From positions 255,501-319,500 of the forward strand of contig NZ_WQDA01000001.1 of assembly GCF_013032855.1 (NCBI RefSeq): a DNA stretch of 64,000 nt. The letters are read 5' to 3'. This DNA comes from Ruegeria arenilitoris (lineage in GTDB: Bacteria > Pseudomonadota > Alphaproteobacteria > Rhodobacterales > Rhodobacteraceae). The number at the start of each line of letters is the position of its first letter. The stretch's first letter is position 1. Shown here piece after piece: positions 47,126 to 55,341 of this stretch. The notes under the pieces are model-generated. The model was not told the DNA's origin and did not search any database. It worked only from the letters and a program-made list of their open reading frames with translations. The position numbers and the translations under genes were made by a program.

Positions 47126-48493
47126 ATGGCAGAGATTTCCAAGCGCAGGCGCATCTGGGGCTGGTGGTTTTTCGACTGGGCCAGCCAGCCGTATCACACC
47201 CTGTTGGTGACCTTTGTCTTTGGCCCGTATTTCGCCGGTGTTGCGGCTGAATATTACGCAACCGCCGGGATGGATGCCGAAGCTGCCGCCGCGCAGGCGC
47301 AGACGGTCTGGGCCAACTGCCTGACGATCACCGGTCTGATCATCGCTTTCGGCGCGCCGCTGCTGGGGGCCATGGCCGATGTCTCGGGGCGGCGCATCCC
47401 GTGGATCTTTGCCTTTTCGGTGATGTATGCCGTGGGGTCTGCTGCGCTGTGGTTCACGCTGCCGGACGGGTCGAACATGTGGCTGATGCTGTCGGCCTTC
47501 GGTCTGGGCTTCGTGGGGGCCGAATACGCGCTGATCTTCATCAACTCGCAACTGCCCGATCTGGGGGGCGACGATGAGGTGGGCGAGATCTCGGGCTCGG
47601 GCTTTGCCTTCGGCTATTTCGGCGGGCTGATTTCCTTGGCGATCATGCTGGCGCTGTTCGTCGAGCAGCCCAACGGCAAGACGCTGATCGGGATGGAGCC
47701 GCTGTTCGGTCTGGACGCCGGCACGCGCAAAGGCACGCGTTTCGTGGGGCCGTTCACCGCCGGGTGGTTCATCCTGTTCATGGTCCCGTATTTCCTGTGG
47801 GTTCGCGACGATCCTGCCGCCGACAAGAAAGGCAGCGTATCCGAGGCGCTACGCCTGCTGGGCAAATCCGTGGCCGCCTTGCGGTACCGGGTCAGCCTTG
47901 CCAGCTATCTGGGGTCATCGATGTTCTACCGGGACGCGCTGAACGGGCTGTACAGTTTCGGCGGCGTCTATGCGCGGCTGGTGCTGGAATGGGACCTGAT
48001 CAAGATCGGTGTCTTCGGCATCATCAGCGTGCTGGCTTCGGCGGTCTTCGCCTGGGTCGGCGGAAAGCTGGACCGGAAATTCGGCCCCAAGCCGGTGATC
48101 CTGACCGCGATCTGGGTTCTGATCCTGGTCTGCACCACCATCGTGTCGATGGACCGGACGCAGATCTTCGGCATCGCCCTGCCCCAAGGGTCGGGCCTGC
48201 CGGACATGGTGTTCTTTGGCTGCGGCATCCTGATCGGCGGGATGGGGGGCATTCTGCAATCGGCCAGCCGTTCGTTGATGGTGCGCCACACCGACCCGGC
48301 CGCCCCGGTCGAGAGCTTTGGCCTCTATGGTCTGTCGGGCCGCGCCACCGCTTTTGCGGCGCCTTTGCTGATCGGAATTGCAACAACCGCGACCGGCAGC
48401 GCTCGGTTGGGGGTGTCTCCGATCGTCGGGTTGTTTATTCTGGGATTGTTCCTAATGCGCTGGGTCAAACCGGAAGGGGATCAGAGTAGATGA
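47126..48493 (+). CDS. UMF1/Atg22-like MFS transporter
   Basis: A 455-residue MFS protein, about twelve helices. The N-terminal WGWWFFDWASQPYHTLLVTFVFGPYF and FGAPLLGAMADVSGRRIPW are typical of the UMF1 branch related to fungal vacuolar effluxer Atg22. Cargo in bacteria unknown. The mepA start overlaps its stop by four bases. Confidence 0.87.
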   Translation: MAEISKRRRIWGWWFFDWASQPYHTLLVTFVFGPYFAGVAAEYYATAGMDAEAAAAQAQTVWANCLTITGLIIAFGAPLLGAMADVSGRRIPWIFAFSVMYAVGSAALWFTLPDGSNMWLMLSAFGLGFVGAEYALIFINSQLPDLGGDDEVGEISGSGFAFGYFGGLISLAIMLALFVEQPNGKTLIGMEPLFGLDAGTRKGTRFVGPFTAGWFILFMVPYFLWVRDDPAADKKGSVSEALRLLGKSVAALRYRVSLASYLGSSMFYRDALNGLYSFGGVYARLVLEWDLIKIGVFGIISVLASAVFAWVGGKLDRKFGPKPVILTAIWVLILVCTTIVSMDRTQIFGIALPQGSGLPDMVFFGCGILIGGMGGILQSASRSLMVRHTDPAAPVESFGLYGLSGRATAFAAPLLIGIATTATGSARLGVSPIVGLFILGLFLMRWVKPEGDQSR

Positions 48494-49353
48494 TTTCATT
48501 ACGTTTTTTGGTATTTTTGGCAGGAATTGCGCTGGCCGGGGCGGCTGGTGCCCAACCGCTGGCCAAGCAGTTGTTCGGGGCTCAGAAGGACAGTTCGCAA
48601 CAAAAACCGGCCGCTTTCGGCAGTTATTCGCGCGGATGCGCCGCCGGATCGGTGCAACTGCCCGAGACCGGACCCACCTGGCAGGCGATGCGTCTGTCGC
48701 GCAACCGCAACTGGGGCCACCCGCAGTCCATCGATTTCGTGCAGGACCTCAGCCGTTTTGCGGCAAAGCAACCGGGGTGGAACGGGCTTTACATCGGGGA
48801 TATCAGCCAGCCGCGGGGCGGGCCTATGACCTCGGGCCACCGCAGCCACCAGCTTGGCTTGGACATCGACATCTGGATGCTACCCGGTGACAACATGCGC
48901 CTGTCGCGCAAGGCGCGCGAGAACATCTCGTCGATCTCCTTGCGGCGCTCGAACGGCGCCTATGTGAACGGCAACTGGACGAAACAGCACCACGCCATCC
49001 TGCGCGAGGCGGCCAAGGACAAACGCGTGGCCCGCATCTTCGTGTTTCCGGGCGCCAAGGTGCAGATGTGCAAGGAAGAGAAGGGCAACCGTGCCTATCT
49101 GCGCAAGATCCGGCCCTGGTGGGGGCATCATTATCACTTCCACGTCCGGCTGAACTGCCCGCGCGGCTCGCGCGGGTGCGTCAATCAGGATCCGCCGCCC
49201 AAGGGTGACGGCTGCGCCGAGGCCGAACAGTGGGTGCGCAACATCCTGAACCCGCCGCCGCCCGACCCCAACGCGCCGCCTCCGAAGAAACGTCGTGAGT
49301 ATGTTCTGGCGGATCTGCCCCAGCAATGCGCCGCCGTCTTGCAGTCCAACTGA
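48490..49353 (+). CDS. mepA: Penicillin-insensitive murein endopeptidase
   Basis: A 287-residue periplasmic LAS-type metallopeptidase that cuts D-Ala-meso-DAP cross-links in peptidoglycan. A signal peptide (FLVFLAGIALAGAAGAQ) is followed by GSYSRGCAAGSVQLP. Zinc ligands are in SGHRSHQLGLDIDIWM and WWGHHYHFHVRLNCP, and paired Cys residues suggest disulfides. A proline-rich tail ends the protein. Starts in a 4-base overlap with the upstream transporter and overlaps the following gene by 28 bases. Confidence 0.95.
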   Translation: MISLRFLVFLAGIALAGAAGAQPLAKQLFGAQKDSSQQKPAAFGSYSRGCAAGSVQLPETGPTWQAMRLSRNRNWGHPQSIDFVQDLSRFAAKQPGWNGLYIGDISQPRGGPMTSGHRSHQLGLDIDIWMLPGDNMRLSRKARENISSISLRRSNGAYVNGNWTKQHHAILREAAKDKRVARIFVFPGAKVQMCKEEKGNRAYLRKIRPWWGHHYHFHVRLNCPRGSRGCVNQDPPPKGDGCAEAEQWVRNILNPPPPDPNAPPPKKRREYVLADLPQQCAAVLQSN

Positions 49354-50210
49354 TCGCCAGCCTGTTTCTGGCCGGTTCCGCCTGGGCGGTCGAAGTCAAA
49401 TCGGCCGAATATCTGGGCAGCTTTGCATGGCGCGCCGGCCATGACTGGTTCGGCGGGTTTTCCGCCATCCATGTCTCGGATGACGGGCAGCTCGCATGGG
49501 TGCTGAGCGACCGCTCCACCCTGGCATCGGTCCGCATCGACCGGGATGGCGATGAGATTGTCGGCATCCGTATTGTTGGCCACTGGCCGGTTCTGTCCAG
49601 CCGGGGACGGTTCATGCCCGGCAGCTCGGGTGACTCCGAGGGGCTGGCGCTGGCGCCGGATGGCAGCTTCTTCATTTCGTTCGAAGGCGTGCATCGCGTG
49701 GCCCGTTATGCCGCGCCCGGTGCCCATGCTCAGGTGCTGCCGCGCCCCAAGGCCTTTGACGCGCTCGACCAGAATGGTTCGTTCGAGGGGCTGGCCATCG
49801 ACGCCCAGGGTCGCCTGTACACGTTGCCCGAGAAAAGCCGCACGGCAAATGGCGACATTCCGGTCTATCGGTGGAACGGGCGCGCCTGGTCCACGCCCTT
49901 TGTCCTGACGCAGCGGGACGGTTTTCTGCCCGTAGCGGCCGATTTCGGTCCGGACGGGCGGTTCTACGTTCTGGAACGCGCGGTCTCGCTGACCGGGTTC
50001 CGGTCGCGTTTGCGTCGGTGGCGGATCGCGGGTGATACACCTGCGGCCGAGGAAATCCTGTTCCAGACCGGAACCGGAACCCATGACAATCTCGAGGGGC
50101 TGTCGGTCTGGCGCGACGGGCAGGGGCGGTTGCGGGCCACGATGATCTCGGACGACAACTTTCTGGCGCTGCAGCGTACCGAACTGGTCGAGTATCTGCT
50201 GCCGGATTGA
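49326..50210 (+). CDS. Esterase-like activity of phytase family protein
   Basis: A 294-residue exported protein with signal peptide RRRLAVQLIASLFLAGSAWA and a phytase-like beta-propeller (PF13449 type): FGGFSAIHVSDDGQLAWVLSD, SEGLALAPDGSFFISFEGVHRV, GSFEGLAIDAQGRLYTLPEK, NLEGLSVWRDGQGRLRATMISDD. True phytase activity is unproven for this group. The start lies inside mepA's last 28 bases, so the two are translationally linked. Confidence 0.85.
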   Translation: MRRRLAVQLIASLFLAGSAWAVEVKSAEYLGSFAWRAGHDWFGGFSAIHVSDDGQLAWVLSDRSTLASVRIDRDGDEIVGIRIVGHWPVLSSRGRFMPGSSGDSEGLALAPDGSFFISFEGVHRVARYAAPGAHAQVLPRPKAFDALDQNGSFEGLAIDAQGRLYTLPEKSRTANGDIPVYRWNGRAWSTPFVLTQRDGFLPVAADFGPDGRFYVLERAVSLTGFRSRLRRWRIAGDTPAAEEILFQTGTGTHDNLEGLSVWRDGQGRLRATMISDDNFLALQRTELVEYLLPD

Positions 50211-50301
50211 CACGGGCCGATCCCGGGTCTAGAAGCGCGGCTTGCCTTGGGACGGTCCCTTGGCCAAGTCGCCGCTACCTTGTCAAAACGGGCATCAGAA
50301 C

Positions 50302-50949
50302 ATGCAACGCAACTTTATCCCCGGCATTCTTGCCATGGCCGCCATCGTCGTGGTCTCGAACATCCTGGTCCAGTTCCTGATCTTTGATGGGCTGTTGACC
50401 TGGGGTGCCTTCACCTACCCGCTGGCCTTTCTGGTCACCGACATCATGAACCGCGTCTATGGCGTGGGCCCGGCCCGCAAGGTCGTCTTCGCGGGCTTCG
50501 TCACCGGCGTGATCTGCTCGCTGATCGGCAGCCAGATCATGCTGCAGGGCAACGGCTTCACCTACGCCGCCGTGCCGCTGCGCATCGCCGTGGCTTCGGG
50601 AACGGCGTTCCTGATCGCGCAGCTGACCGACGTCACCGTGTTCAACGCCATGCGTGAAGGCCGCTGGTGGCGCGCGCCGCTGGTATCCACCCTGGTCGGA
50701 TCGGCGCTGGATACCGCGATCTTCTTCACCATCGCCTTCTCGGCCTCGGTGACCTTCTTCGGCGCCGATGCGGATGCGGCCATCAACTGGGCGTGGGAGC
50801 CTGTGCCCTTCATGCTGTCGGGCCCCGAGGCGCCCCTGTGGGTGACGCTGGCCTTTGCCGACTGGCTGGTGAAGCTGTCGCTGGCCTTGGTCGCACTGAT
50901 CCCCTTCAAGGTGATCGTTGCGCGATTGACCGCTGCACAGCCTGCGTAA
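50302..50949 (+). CDS. yhhQ: Queuosine precursor transporter YhhQ
   Basis: A 215-residue inner-membrane protein of the VUT/YhhQ family, about six helices. It imports 7-cyano-7-deazaguanine or related queuosine precursors. Signature blocks: FTYPLAFLVTDIMNRVYG and AQLTDVTVFNAMR, with the C-terminal WVTLAFADWLVKLSLALVALIPF. I chose ATG 50302 (MQRNFIPGIL). No preQ1 riboswitch is evident in the 90 bases upstream. The structured mini-gene at 51011-51189 lies downstream. Confidence 0.9.
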   Translation: MQRNFIPGILAMAAIVVVSNILVQFLIFDGLLTWGAFTYPLAFLVTDIMNRVYGVGPARKVVFAGFVTGVICSLIGSQIMLQGNGFTYAAVPLRIAVASGTAFLIAQLTDVTVFNAMREGRWWRAPLVSTLVGSALDTAIFFTIAFSASVTFFGADADAAINWAWEPVPFMLSGPEAPLWVTLAFADWLVKLSLALVALIPFKVIVARLTAAQPA

Positions 50950-51010
50950 AAAAAGTGCTTTGAGAATGGCGCATCTTGTGTCACGCTTCTTTTCAACCGC
51001 AACAGATAGA

Positions 51011-51024
51011 AAAGGAGGTGATCC
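51011..51024 (+). promoter_or_regulatory. Extreme-length Shine-Dalgarno sequence
   Basis: AAAGGAGGTGATCC is fully complementary to the 3' end of bacterial 16S rRNA (GGATCACCTCCTTT), far longer than the 4-6 pairs used elsewhere in this window. AGGAGG ends seven bases before GTG 51026, ideal spacing. Confidence 0.85.
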
Positions 51025-51025
51025 A

Positions 51026-51082
51026 GTGTCGAGAAAGAGATTGGAGAGAGGTGTCGGAACAACCGGGGGGACCGCCTGCTAG
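51026..51082 (+). CDS. 18-codon mini-ORF behind the extreme Shine-Dalgarno
   Basis: GTG 51026 opens an 18-residue basic peptide (MSRKRLERGVGTTGGTAC) ending in TAG at 51080-51082. The perfect Shine-Dalgarno at ideal spacing argues for real translation. It could be a leader or stalling peptide, or simply a ribosome-loading site. A second frame from the GTG at 51018 would give 36 codons but has no ribosome site of its own. No known family recognised. Confidence 0.5.
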   Translation: MSRKRLERGVGTTGGTAC

Positions 51083-51153
51083 GGCAGCCCTTGGCGGAGC
51101 GCGCGCTCCGGCTGGTCGATTGATCTAACCGACCCGACCTCCTGAACTTTCGA

Positions 51154-51189
51154 AGGGCCGTCCCGCCGGGGCGGCCCTTTCTGTTTCCG
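51154..51189 (+). terminator. Intrinsic terminator of the small transcript
   Basis: A 10-bp stem GGGCCGTCCC/GGGGCGGCCC (one G-T pair) with a GCC loop, followed by TTTCTGTTT. It lies 30 bases before arfB, so arfB probably has its own promoter or depends on read-through. Confidence 0.85.
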
Positions 51190-51213
51190 GGTGGCGCCTG
51201 TAAGGTCGCGCCC

Positions 51214-51633
51214 ATGTTGCGCATCACCGAAGATATCACCCTGCACGATTGGGAAATGACCGAGAGCTTCATCCGCGCTTCGGGGCCCGGCGGGCAGAAC
51301 GTGAACAAGGTCTCGACCGCGGTCGAGCTGCGCTTCGAGGCGGCGCGCTCGCCCTCGCTGCCCGATCCGGTCAAGGCGCGGCTGAAACGGCTGGCCGGGC
51401 GGCGCTGGACCAAGGATGGTGCAATCATCATCCAATGCGACGAAACCCGCAGCCAGGCCCGCAACCGCGAGATCGCCCGCGCCCGTCTGGCCGAGCTGAT
51501 CGGCAAGGCGCTGGTCAAACCCAAGCGGCGGATCGCGACGAAACCCACCTATGGCTCGGTCAAGCGCCGGCTGGCGGCCAAAAAGGCCCGGTCCGACGTC
51601 AAGGCGCTGCGCGGCAAGGTGGCGGAAGATTGA
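51214..51633 (+). CDS. arfB: Alternative ribosome-rescue factor ArfB
   Basis: A 139-residue peptidyl-tRNA hydrolase (YaeJ/ArfB, ICT1-like) that frees ribosomes stalled on broken mRNA. The catalytic GGQ motif is in RASGPGGQNVNKVST near residue 27. The C-terminal tail is very basic (KPKRRIATKPTYGSVKRRLAAKKARSDVKALRGK), as needed to enter the empty mRNA channel. ATG 51214. The tmRNA partner gene smpB lies 3.2 kb further on. Confidence 0.95.
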   Translation: MLRITEDITLHDWEMTESFIRASGPGGQNVNKVSTAVELRFEAARSPSLPDPVKARLKRLAGRRWTKDGAIIIQCDETRSQARNREIARARLAELIGKALVKPKRRIATKPTYGSVKRRLAAKKARSDVKALRGKVAED

Positions 51634-51693
51634 TCTGGCATCTTTCCATGCCGTTGCTAGTCTGACTGCGACAGGCGGCAGGGAGGCAAAGCC

Positions 51694-52440
51694 ATGAGGC
51701 TGGAGGGAAAAACCGCAATCGTGACCGGCGGCGCATCCGGGTTCGGGGCCGGGATCGTGCAGAAATTCCTGTCCGAGGGCGCACGGGTGATGATCGCCGA
51801 CATCAACGGGGATGCCGCGCGTCACATGGCGGCAACGCTGGGCCCTCTGGCCGACCACTGCCAGGTGGATGTCTCCGACGGCGACTCGGTCCAAGCGATG
51901 GCGGATGCGGCGCTGGGACTTTATGGCCATCTGGACATCCTGGTGAACAATGCCGGTGTGACCCACCTGCCGACGCCGCTGGAGGAGGTCAGCGAAGAAG
52001 ACTTCGACCGTGTCTATCGCGTGAACATGAAGTCGGTCTTTCTGACTGCGCGGTCGCTGGTGCCACATATGAAAGCGCGCGGGGCGGGTGCGATCCTGAA
52101 CGTCGCCTCGACCGCCGGATTGTCGCCGCGCCCGAATCTGAACTGGTACAACGCCTCCAAGGGCTGGATGATCACCGCGACCAAGACGATGGCGGTCGAG
52201 CTGGCCCCGTCCGGTGTGCGCGTGAACGCGATCTGCCCGGTGGCGGGGGAAACGCCCCTGCTGAAATCCTTCATGGGCGAGGACACGCCCGAAATCCGCG
52301 CCAGGTTCCTGTCGACCATCCCGTTGGGCCGGTTCTCGACCCCGCAGGACATGGGCAACGCCGCCTGTTTCCTGTGCTCGGACGAGGCCAGCATGATCAC
52401 CGGCACCGCGCTCGAGGTGGACGGCGGCCGCTGCATCTGA
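51694..52440 (+). CDS. SDR-family oxidoreductase
   Basis: A 248-residue classical SDR. Cofactor motif GGASGFGAG, then DILVNNAGVTHLPTP (NNAG), the Ser of NVASTAGLSPRP, the YNASK catalytic Tyr/Lys, and the C-terminal MITGTALEVDGGRCI. Resembles FabG/glucose dehydrogenase-like enzymes; substrate unknown. ATG 51694 follows GGGAGG. Confidence 0.85.
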   Translation: MRLEGKTAIVTGGASGFGAGIVQKFLSEGARVMIADINGDAARHMAATLGPLADHCQVDVSDGDSVQAMADAALGLYGHLDILVNNAGVTHLPTPLEEVSEEDFDRVYRVNMKSVFLTARSLVPHMKARGAGAILNVASTAGLSPRPNLNWYNASKGWMITATKTMAVELAPSGVRVNAICPVAGETPLLKSFMGEDTPEIRARFLSTIPLGRFSTPQDMGNAACFLCSDEASMITGTALEVDGGRCI

Positions 52441-52512
52441 GCCAGTCCTTCATCTGGCCAATAATACCCCGTCGGAGGCAGCCCGCCTTCCCGCAGCAAA
52501 GGACAAACCCAA

Positions 52513-53526
52513 ATGACCCCCGGACCCAGAAACCTGATCACAGACGTGCCCGGCCTGCTGGTGGGCAACGCACAGGATGCGGCTCTGAAATCAGGTGTCA
52601 CCGTCCTGACCGGAGATCAGCCCCTGCGGGCCTCGGTGCATGTGATGGGGGGCGCCCCGGGCACGCGCGAGACCGATCTGCTGGCCGCCGACAAGACGGT
52701 CGACCGGGTGGATGCGATCGTTCTTTCTGGTGGCTCGGCCTTCGGGCTGGATGCCTGTTCGGGCGTGATGGACGCGCTGCATGCACAGGGACGCGGGTTT
52801 CAGGTGGGGCCGGCCGTGGTGCCGATCGTACCCGGGGCGATTCTGTTCGACCTGCTGAACGGCGGCGACAAGGCGTGGGGTGAAAACCCGTACCGCGCCT
52901 TGGGCCGCGCCGCATTTGACGACGCGGCGGAGACGTTCGATCTGGGCAGCGCCGGGGCCGGAACCGGCGCTCTGACGGCCATGTGCAAGGGCGGGCTGGG
53001 CTCGGCCTCGGCGATTTTGCCGGGCGGCGTGACCGTGGGTGCGCTGGTTGCGGCCAACCCGCTGGGCAGCGTCACCACCCCGGGCGACCGGCATTTCTGG
53101 GGCGCCCCGTTCGAGATCGGGGCCGAGTTCGGCGGGCGGGGGCCGGATGCGGCGTCCGGTCTGGGGGACCCCGCGCCCAGCCGCAAGGCACGGGCGATGG
53201 GCCATCCCCCGCCCGACAAGGCCAACACGACCATCGCCATCGTCGCCACCGACGCGGCCCTGACCAAACCGCAATGCCAGCGCATAGCGGTGGCCGCCCA
53301 TGACGGGATCGCCCGCGCCATCCTGCCCGCCCACACGCCGGGCGATGGAGACCTGGTGTTCGGCGTCAGCACGGGGCGGATCCCTTCGGCCGAGGCCGAT
53401 CTGGCCTTGCTGGGCCACGCCGCCGCCCTGTGCCTGACCCGCGCCATCGCACGCGCGGTCTACCATGCGAAACCGGCGCCGGGCGACCTGTTGCCGTGCT
53501 GGTCGGATCTGCAAAATACGCCTTGA
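52513..53526 (+). CDS. P1 (DmpA/NylC-type) family peptidase
   Basis: A 337-residue N-terminal-nucleophile hydrolase of the P1/DmpA family, which includes beta-peptidyl aminopeptidases and nylon-oligomer hydrolase NylC. Self-cleavage is expected in KANTTIAIVATD, leaving a Thr nucleophile. Other blocks: ITDVPGLLVGNA, LSGGSAFGLDACSGVMDAL and GSAGAGTGALTAMCKGGLGSAS. The substrate is probably a small peptide or amide. Confidence 0.88.
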   Translation: MTPGPRNLITDVPGLLVGNAQDAALKSGVTVLTGDQPLRASVHVMGGAPGTRETDLLAADKTVDRVDAIVLSGGSAFGLDACSGVMDALHAQGRGFQVGPAVVPIVPGAILFDLLNGGDKAWGENPYRALGRAAFDDAAETFDLGSAGAGTGALTAMCKGGLGSASAILPGGVTVGALVAANPLGSVTTPGDRHFWGAPFEIGAEFGGRGPDAASGLGDPAPSRKARAMGHPPPDKANTTIAIVATDAALTKPQCQRIAVAAHDGIARAILPAHTPGDGDLVFGVSTGRIPSAEADLALLGHAAALCLTRAIARAVYHAKPAPGDLLPCWSDLQNTP

Positions 53527-53577
53527 AAATATACCTTTTCGACTGCGTCAGGTCGCCGCCGCGCGTCAAATTGCGCA

Positions 53578-53606
53578 TTGACTCTGCGTGCGTTTGATAC
53601 TGGTTA
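53578..53606 (+). promoter_or_regulatory. Possible cytochrome c2 promoter
   Basis: TTGACT (53578-53583), 17 bases, TGGTTA (53601-53606). Weak -10, position suitable for the gene at 53639. No ECF11-like TGATCC site is seen here, although cycA of R. sphaeroides has one (from memory). Confidence 0.3.
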
Positions 53607-53638
53607 AAGGGCAGCCAATTCATATCGGAGCAACGCCA

Positions 53639-54052
53639 ATGAAACGTATCATCGCGACTGCCATCGTCGGCCTGCTGGCTGTGCCGGCCCTGGCCGAGGG
53701 CGACGCCGAAGCCGGTGCCAAGACCTTCAACAAGTGCAAGTCCTGCCACATGATCGCAACGCCCGACGGCGAAGCCATCGTCAAGGGCGGCAAAACCGGG
53801 CCGAACCTCTACGGCATTGCAGGCCGTACCGCCGGCACCGAGGAAGGCTTCAAGTATGGTGACAGCCTGGTTGCGGCCGGCGAAAAAGGTCTGGTCTGGG
53901 ACGAAGAAAGCTTTGTCGCCTATGTTGAGGACCCCAAGGCGTTCCTGAAAGACTACCTAGGTGAAACCTCGGCCAAGTCGAAGATGACCTTCAAGCTGAA
54001 GAAGGGTGGCGAGGACGTCTTTGCCTATCTGCAGAGCGTTTCGGCCGAATAA
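53639..54052 (+). CDS. Cytochrome c2
   Basis: A 137-residue periplasmic class I cytochrome c with signal peptide KRIIATAIVGLLAVPALA, the haem site CKSCH at about residues 33-37 and the Met ligand in KSKMTFKLKKG. It probably shuttles electrons from the bc1 complex to cytochrome oxidase. Paralogue of the cytochrome at 4959-5402, with the same insertions. ATG 53639. An intrinsic terminator follows. Confidence 0.93.
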   Translation: MKRIIATAIVGLLAVPALAEGDAEAGAKTFNKCKSCHMIATPDGEAIVKGGKTGPNLYGIAGRTAGTEEGFKYGDSLVAAGEKGLVWDEESFVAYVEDPKAFLKDYLGETSAKSKMTFKLKKGGEDVFAYLQSVSAE

Positions 54053-54084
54053 GCCGCACATGCCAAAAAATCGGAACAAGTACA

Positions 54085-54108
54085 AAAGGCCGCAGCCCTG
54101 CGGCCTTT
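54085..54108 (+). terminator. Intrinsic terminator after cytochrome c2
   Basis: An 11-base inverted repeat AAAGGCCGCAG/CTGCGGCCTTT around CC, 32 bases after the stop. The T-run is short (TTT), but the stem is strong. Confidence 0.8.
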
Positions 54109-54240
54109 CGTGCGCTTGATTGAAACGTCGATCATCGCCAGTTTTGTCGCAGACCAAAAAACACTGCGCCCAACCCGCCAGCGCATCGCGCCCAGTCGCC
54201 GATGCTGCCAGATCGACGCAGTCACATCAGGAGAGGACAG

Positions 54241-54783
54241 ATGGGAATCATGATCCCGGCTTGGGTTCATGGCGAGCTGACACCCGTGGACAAGCTGGAA
54301 GCCCACGAAAAGGGGCTCAAGCACAAGGCGGTCTCGGTCTTCGTCGTGCGGGGCACCGAGATTCTGATGCAGCGCCGCGCGCTGGGCAAATATCACACGC
54401 CCGGCCTGTGGGCGAATACCTGCTGCACCCATCCCGACTGGGACGAAAACTCCTCGGACTGCGCCGTGCGCCGTCTGCGCGAGGAGTTGGGTATCACCGG
54501 GCTGTATCCCGAATACCGGCACCGGCTGGAATATCACGCGGATGTCGGCAACGGGATGGTCGAGAACGAGGTCGTGGACGTGTTCCTGGCGCATGTACGC
54601 GGGCCGCTGAAGATCGAGCCCAACCCCGACGAAGTGATGGAGATCCGGTGGATCGACTACCACGATCTGCTGGCCGAAGTGCGTCGTCATCCCGAACGGT
54701 TCACCCCTTGGCTGAAGATCTACCTGCACAACCACGCCGACACGATCTTTGGCCCCGACCTGATCATCTCGGCCAAATCCTGA
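54241..54783 (+). CDS. idi: Isopentenyl-diphosphate delta-isomerase, type I
   Basis: Interconverts isopentenyl and dimethylallyl diphosphate for isoprenoid synthesis. 180 residues with a Nudix-like fold. The catalytic Cys is in LWANTCCTHP, and metal-binding residues follow in the Nudix-like CAVRRLREELGI and the acidic MVENEVVDVF. ATG 54241 follows GAGAGGA. No other isoprenoid genes are in view. Confidence 0.93.
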   Translation: MGIMIPAWVHGELTPVDKLEAHEKGLKHKAVSVFVVRGTEILMQRRALGKYHTPGLWANTCCTHPDWDENSSDCAVRRLREELGITGLYPEYRHRLEYHADVGNGMVENEVVDVFLAHVRGPLKIEPNPDEVMEIRWIDYHDLLAEVRRHPERFTPWLKIYLHNHADTIFGPDLIISAKS

Positions 54784-54830
54784 CGCGCCCATCTTGCAAG
54801 GGCTGACGAAGCCGCATACATCACGGCGTC

Positions 54831-55313
54831 ATGGCCAAGCAGAAGCAGAAGACAGACCCAAACTACAAGGTGATCGCCGAAAACCGGCGGGCCCGCTTCG
54901 ATTACGCGATCGAAGAGGATATCGAGTGCGGCATCGTGCTGGAAGGGTCCGAGGTCAAGTCTCTGCGCGCAGGCGGGGCGAACATCGCGGAAAGCTATGC
55001 CGCGGTCGAGGATGGCGAACTGTGGCTGATCAACAGCTACATCGCGCCCTACGAGCAGGCCAAGGCGTTCAAGCACGACGAGCGCCGCCGGCGCAAGCTG
55101 CTGGTGTCCCGCAAAGAGCTGTCGAACCTGTGGAACGCCACGCAGCGCAAGGGCATGACCCTGGTGCCGCTGGTGCTGTATTTCAACCACAAGGGTCGGG
55201 CCAAGCTGAAGATCGGCATCGCCAAGGGCAAGAAGATCCACGACAAGCGCGAAACCCAGGCCAAGCGCGACTGGTCGCGCCAGAAACAGCGCCTGCTGAA
55301 GGATCACAGCTGA
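54831..55313 (+). CDS. smpB: SsrA-binding protein SmpB
   Basis: A 160-residue tmRNA-binding protein that brings SsrA RNA to stalled ribosomes. Signature blocks: [53 protein letters not shown] and a basic C-terminal tail [19 protein letters not shown]. No ssrA gene is seen in this window. ATG 54831. A stem-loop (55310-55335) separates it from the convergent glpK. Confidence 0.96.
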   Translation: MAKQKQKTDPNYKVIAENRRARFDYAIEEDIECGIVLEGSEVKSLRAGGANIAESYAAVEDGELWLINSYIAPYEQAKAFKHDERRRRKLLVSRKELSNLWNATQRKGMTLVPLVLYFNHKGRAKLKIGIAKGKKIHDKRETQAKRDWSRQKQRLLKDHS

Positions 55314-55335
55314 CCCGGGCTGCGCCGCGGGTCAG
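55310..55335. other. Stem-loop between convergent smpB and glpK
   Basis: CTGACCCG/CGGGTCAG, 8 bp with a ten-base loop; the smpB stop codon lies in the first arm. It lacks a T-run on both strands, but its place between converging genes suggests shared 3'-end formation. Confidence 0.5.
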
Positions 55336-55341
55336 ACTGAA

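Larger units (their letters stand above)
51011..51189 (+). ncRNA. Candidate small structured transcript
   Basis: Between yhhQ and arfB there is a self-contained unit: the long Shine-Dalgarno and an 18-codon ORF, then structured RNA. A compound stem pairs CAGCC (51085-51089) with GGCTG (51110-51114) and encloses GGAGC/GCTCC (51096-51109). A second hairpin GGTCG/CGACC lies at 51114-51134. ACCTCCT (51137-51143) is a perfect complement of the AGGAGGT at 51013-51019. A strong terminator follows. The 5' end is not determined. Whether it acts as an mRNA, an sRNA with an anti-Shine-Dalgarno loop, or both is open. Confidence 0.55.

Noticed and set aside
50211-50301. preQ1 riboswitch before yhhQ
   Set aside because: I looked for the A-rich tail and loop patterns of preQ1-I/II and found none; only a weak GGGA/TCCC hairpin is present.
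50950-51010. Promoter of the small transcript
   Set aside because: TTGAGA around 50960 has no acceptable -10 at 16-18 bases; I could not choose a start.
51011-51189. Fragment of 16S rRNA or a tmRNA piece
   Set aside because: The 16S match stops after about 16 bases on the complementary strand, and no tRNA-like ends or tag-like reading frame are present.
53527-53638. ECF11-type promoter for cytochrome c2
   Set aside because: No TGATCC element occurs in the region, so I list only a weak sigma-70-like match.
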